NCBI GenBank assembly: GCA_946902985.2
Contig: OX336388.2
Coordinates: 222,664,467 to 222,728,466, forward strand
Direction of reading: 5' to 3'
Source: Meconema thalassinum
Lineage: Eukaryota > Arthropoda > Insecta > Orthoptera > Tettigoniidae
DNA length: 64,000 nt
Shown here: piece by piece, positions 55,817 through 64,000 of the stretch
Position numbering within the stretch: position 1 is the stretch's first letter
How the letters are laid out: the number at the start of each line of letters is the position of its first letter
Program-made: the position numbers and the translations under genes
The notes under the pieces: model-generated
Seen by the model: only the letters and a program-made list of their open reading frames with translations
Databases searched by the model: none
Told to the model about the DNA's origin: nothing

Positions 55817-56433
55817 ACGAGCCTTACAGTAGTCGCATATGATGTGTAACATGTGACATGTTATACCCTGTTAACAGTGAACTCTGATGGTCATTGAAAT
55901 AACTAGGCCTACTTGTAAAACTCCAGTGCTAAATCCTTTCAACAAATATGATATAACGAATATTTTCACACCAAAGAACGACAACTTGAAGATGATTTAT
56001 TGTAGGAATATCTTTAATGGGGCCTCCAAACCTTGAAGTAAACCGTATGCTATAGGCTATACATTCCACATAGTGCTGTATTTTGGCCGACAGTACCTCG
56101 AATGCTTACATTAGATAAGAATACAGCAAAAGTTGAGGATTTAATAAATCATAATCGTTTTCAGCAAATATGATACAATGAATATGTTCACACCGAAGAA
56201 CGACAGTTTGAAGATGATTTATTGTAGCGATATCTTTAATTGGGCCTCCAAACCTTGAAGTAAACCGTATGCGATATACATTCCTCATAGCCACCAATAC
56301 GTCGTTGTACCAATCTCCGCCACCGAGCGCGCTCATTGTTTCCGTTGCATTTCCGTCCCATTTCCGCTTCATTTCTTCAAAATCATCCCCACAAGGAATA
56401 TACAGCAACCGAGTGGAAAGATGTTACATACCA
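55817..56433 (-). mobile_element. Palindrome-ended element family, copy 3
   Basis: Ends as at 34443. The minus strand near its start (56408 downward) is open for 100 codons: LYIPCGDDFEEMKRKWDGNA with TET. An imperfect ~222-bp duplication (55950-56068 with about 56164-56290) lies inside. The reading frame may be a remnant N-terminus of an autonomous relative; unproven. Confidence 0.58.
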
Positions 56434-56992
56434 AAAAATGGCTTCTATCACTTAAAATAAACAGAAGTTACTCACCTATTGTACAAGCTGTAGTTAGAAA
56501 CGGGGTTAAAATCTCTTGCATCATCCAGTTTTAACGCGATAACCGATGATAATGAACAGAGAAATTACGTTCTTTTTTTTTGTTTTGTTAAACTAACCGT
56601 CTAGTGAAGTAATGGTTACACAATAAATCAAATTGCTTTAATTACTTGGGAGTAAACCCCATTTCGCCTTGATAAGAAGTCACTCTCAACAGCACGATAT
56701 GATCCGCCCGCTAAGATTGCAATGACAGTTGAAAGTCAGAGGCCAAAGGACAATTGAAAGCCAGCAAAGCCCCCTGTTTATAAGCTGATAATTATAGCGT
56801 GTCTCGGTATACACTGATTCCTTTGTTTCCACCCATATAAATAATGCACTGCCACTATGATCGTTCCTCAAGCGACAAATAAGAGTTCACTCTTTAATGA
56901 TTGCCTTTACAGTATTTGTCGACAATGATGTTGCACTTTTGGTTTAGCAGCGAAACATCTAGGTCATTGCCCCTAATAATAGGGTGATAATG

Positions 56993-57272
56993 AGAGGAAG
57001 AGGAGAGATGTTTCAGGCGACTGCTAATGAAGAGAAGAGAGAGGTTGGTAGGACATATACTAAGATACCCAGGAATAGTAAGCTTAGTTATGGAGGGAAG
57101 GGTCGGGGACAAGAACTGTAGGGGTAGACCAAGATTAGAATATGTTAAACAGATTGCCTCTGATGTAGGGTGTGGTAGCTGTGTAGAGATGAAACGATTA
57201 GCTCAGGACAGGGAGGCATGGAGACTGCGTCAAACCAGTCAAAAGACTGAAGACTCAAAGACAACAAAAATG
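56993..57272 (+). pseudogene. LINE-1 3' fragment, short
   Basis: The final ~280 bp of LINE-1: RERLVGHILRYPGIVSLVME, then GRPRLEYVKQIASDVGCGSC, ending 'aaaagactgaagactcaaa'. Severe 5' truncation. Confidence 0.83.
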
Positions 57273-57394
57273 AATATGACATGCAATAAAACCTACTTTA
57301 TGTTGTTGTTGATTCATTTAAGGGCTTTGCGGCATCGTAGTCATGAAGCCCCGTGTATTTAGGTGTGTGTTGAATCTGTCCGATAATCATTGTG

Positions 57395-57557
57395 ATAGCT
57401 GTATACCTAGTAGTAGTAGTTGTAGTAGTAGTAGTAGTAATAGTAGTAGTAGTTGTTGTTGTTGATTATTTAGGGACTTTGAGACATCGTGATCATTTAG
57501 GCCCGTGTGCTTCGGCAAGTGTAGAATTTGTCTGATAACCTGTGTTATTGTGGTATC

Positions 57558-57596
<39 letters not shown>

Positions 57597-57612
57597 AGTA
57601 GTAGTCTAGTAG
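57395..57612. repeat. (GTA)n and (TTG)n microsatellites between SINE tails
   Basis: (GTA/TAG)n at 57405-57450 and (GTT)n at 57557-57597 border reverse SINE tails (57300-57395, 57455-57556), from whose CAACAA ends they probably grew. Confidence 0.85.
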
Positions 57613-57618
57613 TAGTGT

Positions 57619-57940
57619 ACCGGGTGAGTTAGCCGTGGTCGTTACGGCATGACTGCTGGCAGTCGCTCACATCCGGGAGGCAAGGAGGCAAGGAGGTTCG
57701 AATCCCCCCGCCGGCAACCTTGAAGATGGTCTTCTGTGGTTTCCCATCTTCCTTCCAGGCAAATGCCGGGGTTGGTCCCTAATTATAGGCCACAGCCGCT
57801 ACCTTCCATTACATTCCAACTTCCCTCCCCAACGGTACTTGTAGCTCACCCCTTGGGTGTCCGCCTCGAAGCAGCTACAAAACTGGCGAGCCGAACGTGT
57901 CCTCGGACACTCCCGGCACTAAAAGCCATATGCTAAAAAA
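57619..57940 (+). mobile_element. SINE-F copy, 12-bp TSD
   Basis: Head 'accgggtgagttagccgtgg' to B-box 'ggttcgaatccccc', body 'ggcaaatgccggggttggtc', terminus 'cactcccggcactaaaagcc' and a short A-tail. TAGTAGTAGTGT is duplicated at 57607-57618 and 57941-57952, in a TAG microsatellite. Confidence 0.83.
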
Positions 57941-57944
57941 TAGT

Positions 57945-58190
57945 AGTAGTGTGTATTTGGAGGCCTAATTCAGGTGAGGATTGGGAAGGAAGCGGCCGTG
58001 GCCTTAAGTTAGGAACCATCCCAGCATTTGCCTGATGGAGTAGAATTGGGGAAACCACGGAAAACCACTTCAAGAAGGCTGAGTTGGGAACTGAACCCAT
58101 CTCCTCTCAGTTTTGCCCCACGAGGCCGAGTGCACCCCGTTCCAGCCCTCAGACCAGAATTAGATTACTTGGAAGAGGCGGGTTTCGAAC
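57945..58190 (-). mobile_element. SINE-A copy
   Basis: Reverse: 'agcggccgtggccttaagtt', 'gaaaaccacttcaagaaggc', 'tgccccacgaggccgagtgc' and 'gggtttcgaacccggg'. A forward SINE tail piece (58200-58320) abuts it. Confidence 0.68.
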
Positions 58191-58632
58191 CCGGGCCGTG
58201 GTTCCCCCAGCCTCACTTCTACTCCAGGCAAATGGAGGGCTGGTACCTACTCAGTTAAGGCTACAGCTCTTCATATACCCAAATCCTATCTCAATTACAA
58301 ATAGCCTACACATACTAGTACAGACAGGTGGCGTAGTAGGTAGCATGCTGAGCTTCTATGCCCAAGATCGCGGGTTCAAACCCGGCCGAAGTCGTCGGAT
58401 ATTTTAAGAGCGTTAAAAATCCCTCAGTATGCCTTCCTTCAGAGGGGAAGTAAAGCTGGCGGGCCCATGTCATAGATTTATGGCATGTAAAAGAACCTTC
58501 CACTAACTACAAATGTGTGAAGCTAAATTTGTAGGTTAGACTTGATTAACGCTCTATTAAGTTCCAACGTTCACCGCAAGGTGCCAGTTGCAGTGGCATC
58601 TAGTAGCAGAGTTGACAGCTAGGTGTCGTTGA

Positions 58633-59340
58633 AGGTTCAAATCCTGGCGCAGTCAGCTGGCATTTGAGGGTGCGCAAATGTGAGGGAGCCGTGTCAGTAG
58701 ATTTACTGGCACGTTAAAGATCCCCTTCGGGGCAAAATTCCGGCACCCCGGCGTCTCTAAAAGCCACAGATGTTAAAAGGGAGGTTGGTTGGTTCCTTAG
58801 TTTAGGGGCTGCGACAACGCGGTCATGTAGCCCCGTGTACTTTGGGTGTGTGTAGAATCTGTCTGATAACCGGTGTTAATTGTGATGACTGTATTAGTGT
58901 GTGTATCTGTTTTTTAATTCAAGTAGAGACTGCAACTTTGAATTTTCAAATAGTTCCTACTTTTGCCGCCAAACGCCACCGTCAACGACTACTAGGCCTA
59001 GTTCAGAACTAGCTACTAGACGCCACCGCAGTCGGCTCTTGGCAACGAACGTAGCAACCTAAGAGCGTTGTTTACATTCTTAACCTATCCAATTTAGTTT
59101 CACACAGGTGTAATTAGTGGAAAGATCTTTAACATGCCATAAATCTATGACATGGGACCGCCGGCTTTACTTCCCCTCCGAAGGAAGGCATACTGAGGGA
59201 TTTTTAACGCTCTTAAAAAATCCGACGGCTTCGGCCGGGTTTGAACCCGCTATCTTGGGAATAGAAGCTCAGCATGCTACCAACTACGCCACCGAAGCCG
59301 CGTTAAAAGGGACGTAAAACCAATAACATTATAATTTTAT
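58633..59340 (+). mobile_element. SINE-D nested in SINE-B
   Basis: 'ggttcaaatcctggcgcagt', 'gtcagtagatttactggcac', 'ccccggcgtctctaaaagcc' and tail GTTAAAAGGGACGTAAAACC, ending in AATAACATTATAATTTTATT. 13-bp target duplication at 58620-58632 and 59341-59353. It is itself interrupted at 58783-59301. Confidence 0.83.
58783..59301 (-). mobile_element. Full-length SINE-B (519 bp) nested in SINE-D
   Basis: 11-bp duplications GTTAAAAGGGA at 58772-58782 and 59302-59312 define both ends. On the minus strand it starts CGGCTTCGGTGGCGTAGTTG, which can pair with CCGAAGCCG after the T-arm, so the tRNA-like head can close a 9-bp acceptor-like stem. It ends in the 'aggaaccaaccaacc' tail. Confidence 0.88.
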
Positions 59341-60216
59341 TAGGTGTCGTTGACGGTAGCATTTGGTAGCAAGAGTAGGAACTAGACTTGAAATTGATCG
59401 TCTGCAGTCCTTACCAGAATTACAGATAACTCACACTAATACAGCCATCACAATTAACACCGGTTTTCCGAAAACACTCCAAGTAGCGTACACGGGACTA
59501 CATGACCGCGTTGTCGCAGCCCCTAAACTGAGGAACCAAATAGTACAGACATCACAGTGACACACATTCTCCGACTAATTCTACACACACTCAAGTACAC
59601 GAGGCTACATGACCACAATGTCGTCAACGACAATAAGCTCTTCGCGTGACTGGTCTCTAGATAACTGCATTAACATTTCCAATACTCGAAAAAAAAAGTT
59701 AAAAAAGAAGCTAACTGCTATAATGTTATCAATTACAGTTCAATGTAGGCTAGCAGATGTTCAGACAAATTCCCCTCAATTATGGTCAAAGAGAATTACG
59801 CAAAATGCCCTCATTGTTCTCTTTCAGTTCAAAGACCTTAAAGTATAGAACCGGTAATGTGGAATGATTGCTGCATGACCGAACAGATAAATAATCTCCC
59901 CTCCAAGGGCTTGCAAATAGTAGGACGTGGCTTGGTGACCACGGGATCCCAGCTGAGTCGAGCATTGTTTCCAATTACTTGTGCCGGGCTCCTCTCTTTC
60001 ATCTTCCCTGGCGACCTCCCTTGGTCAAACATGATGTCCATGCCCCTTAACCAATTAATGCTCTTGGTATGATTTTTCATAGGCTTAACATAGACTACTT
60101 CTTACTAGCAGAAGTAAGTTAGTTACCCGTTCATCGAACGGTCATCGGTATTAATAACCAAAGAGCTACTGTTGCAAAGATTAGGGGCTTGTCCCTTCAT
60201 AACTTTATCAGAAAAT

Positions 60217-60384
60217 GAAAATCCACAGCCTGCTTCCAGTCTCCGACCGGCTCAGGAATGGAATGGAATGGAATGAAGCCCCCATCTAGCGGCGAGGATA
60301 TGAACTGTGCCGGCTGCCGAGGCCTGACGCACTCCTCTGGGGCAATGATTAAATGAATGACAGATGAAATGAAATGATAGTGGT
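60217..60384 (-). mobile_element. SINE-C, 5'-truncated
   Basis: Reverse 3' half only ('gaaaatccacagcctgcttc' to 'gatgaaatgaaatgatagtg'), with a TGGAA triplication at 60257-60276. Confidence 0.83.
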
Positions 60385-60780
60385 GAGTGTTAATTTTCTG
60401 AGAATATCACATTTAAGGGCCTTAAAATGTGGTTTACGGAGACCCTTTATAGATGTAGATTTGTGCCAAAGGGCCTAAATGCAGGGAATGGAGAGATCTG
60501 TCCGAAATTTCAAGTGGACAGTGTTACCCGCAGGGTTCCAAAGGATAGGCAAAGTAGGCTATATTAAATTTGGTTCAGAGCGGTGAAACGGTGTAGATTT
60601 GTGCCAAAGGGTCTAAATGCAAGGAATGGAGATCTGTCCGAAATTTCAAGTGGACAGCGTTATCCGCAGGGTTCCAAAGGGTAAGTAAGTAAAATTTGGT
60701 TCAGATAGGTGAAGCAGTGTAGATTTGTATAAATAACAGACAAACAGACAGACTATACTATATTACAGTAGGAGATTTCA
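60385..60780 (-). repeat. Helitron-related fragment with a ~138-bp repeat
   Basis: 60393-60450 matches the interior of the short Helitrons ('gagaccctttatag' and neighbours). It is followed by a unit starting 'gtagatttgtgccaaagg' at 60455, again at 60593 and partly at 60719. It ends in a short run of CAGA. Confidence 0.6.
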
Positions 60781-60792
60781 TTTTTGGCAACT

Positions 60793-61185
60793 CTACGTTA
60801 AGGGAAGATCAAACACCTTGACAATGGCATATCTTGCCAGACGTTTTAGTGTCATTATATCACCACGAGCGTTCACTAAAATTGTCGCTGAACTCCTACG
60901 AAAGCAATGGCCTGTGTACAGTGTTATTTCTTTTCCCAAATTCCCCAGTTCATTTATGCCAACATTTTGGACGGTGGACTTCCCATGTTGGTAATTTATA
61001 AGCAAGGATGGAGTGTTCCAAACTTCTGGACGTAGATTCATAAATTTATTGCATATTTCATAGTACAGTATTTTCCTGTTACCGTAAAGGTTCGTGCTGA
61101 TTTTGTCTTTGTGTTTGGGATTGTAACTACAATGGTTGATCCGATATCCTCTACATTGTCAACTCTCAAATCATATAGGCTAATT
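60793..61185 (-). pseudogene. Tyrosine recombinase (Crypton-like), frameshifted
   Basis: Minus-strand translation gives, upstream, LRVDNVEDIGSTIVVTIPNT with KTKSARTFTVTGKY; then a frame change near 61070; then EICNKFMNLRPEVW, LLINYQHGKSTVQNVGINEL and LYTGHCFRRSSATILVNARG with DIMTLKR. The H-x-x-R box (GHCFRRSSAT) and the IP.TKTK strand are hallmarks of the tyrosine recombinase catalytic domain of Crypton-type elements in insects. The domain cuts and rejoins DNA through a tyrosine a little downstream of the HxxR box; here the frame ends after 'LARYAIVKVFDLPLT', so the nucleophile is not visible. It is a dead copy; no termini were identified. Confidence 0.75.
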
Positions 61186-62205
61186 CATGTCCGACATGTT
61201 TAATTTTATGGGCGTTGAGCGCAGGTGCGATGCTACCCTTACCTAATTCGTCAAACAGCTGTATCGTAATGGAACTCTTAAGCTCTGATCGGTGGAGAAA
61301 CTGTATCATAATGAAACTCAAACTAAAATGAGCCTCATTAATATTCAGTTTTCTGGCACATAATATTTATATCTTGGCATGGTCGAACATAACGTTACGA
61401 ATGTGAATTAAAACTCAGCAATTGCTGAGTTTTAACTATTATCCAATGTTTTATTTATGCAATACTCAATTGCGGGGGCTTAGGAATAACAAAAAAATAG
61501 CTTTGTTAACGTCAAACTCTTTTGTGTGAACATGAATATTTCTTCTTCTTGAATGCAGATAGGCTATAAATACTTACATTACACAACTGCGTTCAGAAAT
61601 ACTCGTATCTGCATTTGTCAGTGATATTTGTATGCTTTCAAACAATATCTTACATGGCCCGTTATTGAAGCATACGTTAGGATAAGACTCGCTACTGCTT
61701 GTCATCAGTTTAATTCTCAGAATAAAGAAACAAAAGCGGTTTGACAATGTTCCAGTTTCATCTGTGACTTACGTAATAAACTTCCATGACGAGTCTTACA
61801 TTTCTTCAGCATAATTAGCCTACAGAAGATGCAATTGCCGTAAGATTTGTGAATGTTTCTCTTGAATCATACAATAATTTATGGTGCCACGTAATGGCCC
61901 AGAAGATGTCGTAAACATCTTAGGTTAGAAGCGATGGCATTTTCCGTAGACAAAAGACAATAGAGTCCGACAGCAATCTCTAACGCAAACTACTAGCTTC
62001 TGTCGTGGTATTGAATCCTTGCCCGATATTTGAAGGTGATGTACTGAAAACAACTAAGACAAATGGGTTCAATATATTTCAATGGGTAATGTAAACTCTG
62101 CCACGCGTAAACCCAGACATTGCCAGTGAAGTATCCTAGGCCCTGACGGATAGGCTAATAATAGCTAGTAATATTAGTAGACTAGGCTACTAGTAATACA
62201 TTTTA
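61186..62205. other. Unassigned DNA between recombinase and Helitron
   Basis: Could contain the 5' part of the recombinase element, but no frame is recognisable. A run of 'actag' words lies at 62160-62210. Confidence 0.4.
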
Positions 62206-62917
62206 CTAGCAATACCCGTCGCGGCTTCGCCCGCGAATATTCTAAGTTAGTTGTAAAGAGTACACTTAGCAAAATCTCAATCATGAATGCTATGACTGAT
62301 TTACCCTTGGTGTGAATAATCAGACTATCAATTCAGCTACGGGTGCTGTGGTTAGGGGTTTGTCGTTCATTCATAGGTATATCAGAGCGAAGTTAGTTTT
62401 CTGGGAAAATCACATACACTGTTAATTTAAGGGCCTTTAAATGTGGTTTTCGGAGACCCTTTATAGTCGGTTGAAAAAGACCCTTCGTACCACACTCAGA
62501 CGTGAAAATTGCGTGAAAAAATACTAGAGTGCCCCTTGACCCCCTTAAGCGCATTATATTGTATGTATTGATGGATTTTACAGCTTATTTGGTTCAGTGA
62601 TAACCTTATAACCGTCTGGAACCTTTCACAGTAATGTAATGATTGGAATTGCATTGCGTCTTACAGAAATAGATGGACCTGTGAGATTCTGTTACCATGG
62701 TTACCGTGTTGCATTCTTTCATTATTTCATTGTAAATATACAAGTTTTAAGGTATTTATTTAATTGTGAGGCATTTAAAGAGTAAGTGAGTGCGTTTCGC
62801 TTACGCATTGGGTTATGCTGAACCTGTAGGTACCCCATATGTGTAGGCTGGTGTTAATGGGACCTTATTTTCGGTACAAAACTGGAATGGGATCTTAGCA
62901 GAATAATATAGGGAGGA
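62206..62917 (-). mobile_element. Short Helitron, 712 bp, second copy
   Basis: Reverse-strand relative of the element at 42620. CTAG is at 62206-62209 next to the hairpin arms 'tcgcgg'/'ccgcga' at about 62219-62236, and the TC start (GA on this strand) is at 62916-62917. Flanking A and T obey the A^T rule. The interior is alignable throughout with the other copy. Confidence 0.88.
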
Positions 62918-63214
62918 TTGCATAACCGAATTTATTTTATAAAGGTTGATGAGGACTGATAGAATTTCTGCACATAAGCTATAGGCCTATTATTAGTAGA
63001 GCTGGTAATACGCCAAGTTCGATTAATCGATTAATTTAAAATTAATCGAGAATGATTAATCGACTAACCGTGCATTCGATAATCGATTCACCAAATAATA
63101 GTCTAGCTTAATTGGCCAATCAAAAAATCGATTAATTGATTAGTAGATACGAGATAAGAACAGAAGTTTAAATGAGAGGTAATACAGCAATGATAATAAT
63201 AATAAGAAGTTAGG

Positions 63215-63590
63215 CTATCGTATGGCTTCGGATGCCGGGTGCAATCTTTGTTATTTGACACCCAGAGGGTAGCTTGCATGTCGAATTTCGTTGTTCCTTG
63301 AAGCACTATGAGAGTCAAGGAGGTTAGATATCTAAGCTCCTTTAACACTATACACTAGTGCTTTCTAGTAGAGAAATTAGGAACTTTGTGTTAGCGGAAA
63401 CTCCCGAGATTAATTTTGCCACTATGAACACGGCCTACTGAAATCAAATGGGTTCTTTGACATGCCAACATCGTATGACATGCGTGTCGTAATTTTTGCC
63501 GCCTTAAAAAAATCACTTACCACGGCCAGGAGCGAACCTGCAAGTTTGGGGTTGATAGACCGACACGTTAACCACTCACCCACCGTGAGT
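63215..63590 (-). mobile_element. SINE-E copy
   Basis: Reverse: 3' end 'ggatgccgggtgcaatcttt', body 'gtgttagcggaaactcccga', head complement 'accactcacccaccgtg'. It is followed a few bases later by a SINE-B. Confidence 0.8.
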
Positions 63591-63596
63591 ACATAA

Positions 63597-64000
63597 AGGC
63601 CTCGGTGGCGTAGTTGATAGCATGCTGAGCTTCTATGCCCAAGATCACGGGTTCAAACCCGGCCGAAGTCGTCGGATTTTTTAAGAGCGTTAAAATCCCT
63701 CAGTAGCCTATGCCTTTCTTCCTTCACTTGTGTGAAGCTAAATTATAGATTAGCCTATATTTGACTAACGCTCTTAGGTTCCAACGTTCGTCGCCAGGAG
63801 CCGACTGCAGTGGCATCTAGGAACAACGTTCAGAACTAGTTTGTCGTTGACAGTGGCATTTGGTAGCAAAAGTTGGAACTACTTGAAAATCAAATGCCTA
63901 CAGTCCTTACTTGAATTAAAAAACAGATAACACACACTAATACAGCCATCACAATTGACACCGGTTATCAGACAGATTCTACGTCCAACAGAACAATTCA
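63597..64000 (+). mobile_element. SINE-B copy running off the window
   Basis: Head 'ggcctcggtggcgtagttga', B-box 'gggttcaaaccc', a deletion of the 'cggaggggaagtaaagcc' part, body and tail to 'gttatcagacagattctacg'. Confidence 0.85.

Larger units (their letters stand above)
58322..59545 (+). mobile_element. SINE-B host copy containing nested SINEs
   Basis: Head 'caggtggcgtagtaggtagc', B-box 'gggttcaaaccc', body to 58632. It is interrupted by SINE-D and resumes at 59341 ('taggtgtcgttgacggtagc') to the tail 'cagcccctaaactgaggaac'. The duplicated TAGGTGTCGTTGA flanks the insertion. Confidence 0.87.

Overview
The window looks like intergenic or intronic DNA from a large, repeat-rich arthropod genome. 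An insect is most likely, and the tRNA-derived SINE families and decayed insect-type LINE ends would suit an orthopteroid (grasshopper, cricket or stick-insect grade). That placement is inference and the species is not identified. I found no host protein-coding gene, no intact tRNA or rRNA gene, and nothing bacterial or viral. Almost every stretch that can be explained is mobile-element DNA, and many copies sit inside one another.

Layout. 0-6.6 kb: SINE-A copies, two copies of a hAT family (one with the transposase dimerisation domain and a LINE nested in it), a palindromic hammerhead-like repeat, a pogo-like MITE and one copy of a dispersed element. 7-13 kb: 5'-truncated pieces of one LINE (LINE-1), one split by a Harbinger-like MITE with a readable empty site. 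13-16.9 kb: a Helentron-like element, LINE-2 fragments and a 117-bp VNTR element. 17-28.8 kb: SINEs, a ~360-bp duplicated block, a second hammerhead-like copy, a Tc1/mariner-type MITE, LINE-2, a T-rich block and a second Helentron-like element. 29-36 kb: SINE-B, a short hAT MITE, a dispersed element swollen by a 102-bp minisatellite, a hAT N-terminal remnant and inverted-repeat elements. 37.2-39.5 kb: an intact Tc1 transposon inside a ~72-bp satellite. 40-50 kb: LINE-1 and LINE-2 pieces, a small Helitron, SINE-C/F/G copies and a 21-bp-based minisatellite. 50.25-54.97 kb: a 4.7-kb Helitron filled with a ~650-bp tandem array. 55-64 kb: Helentron-like and palindrome-ended elements, a triple SINE nest, a frameshifted tyrosine recombinase, a second small Helitron, SINE-E and SINE-B.

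The only open reading frame that looks functional is the 341-residue Tc1 transposase (DD34E, perfect 34-bp inverted repeats). The other recognisable coding pieces are remnants: RT with FADD, LINE C-termini, a PD-D nuclease-like fragment, hATC, a BED-like zinc finger, a transposase helix-turn-helix and a tyrosine recombinase. The SINE families (called A to H here) have different tRNA-like heads, but several share 3' modules, so they appear to be built by recombination and presumably used a common partner LINE. The most unusual signal is a degenerate type-III hammerhead ribozyme core at 18753-18834, with a second decayed copy at 1937-2074.
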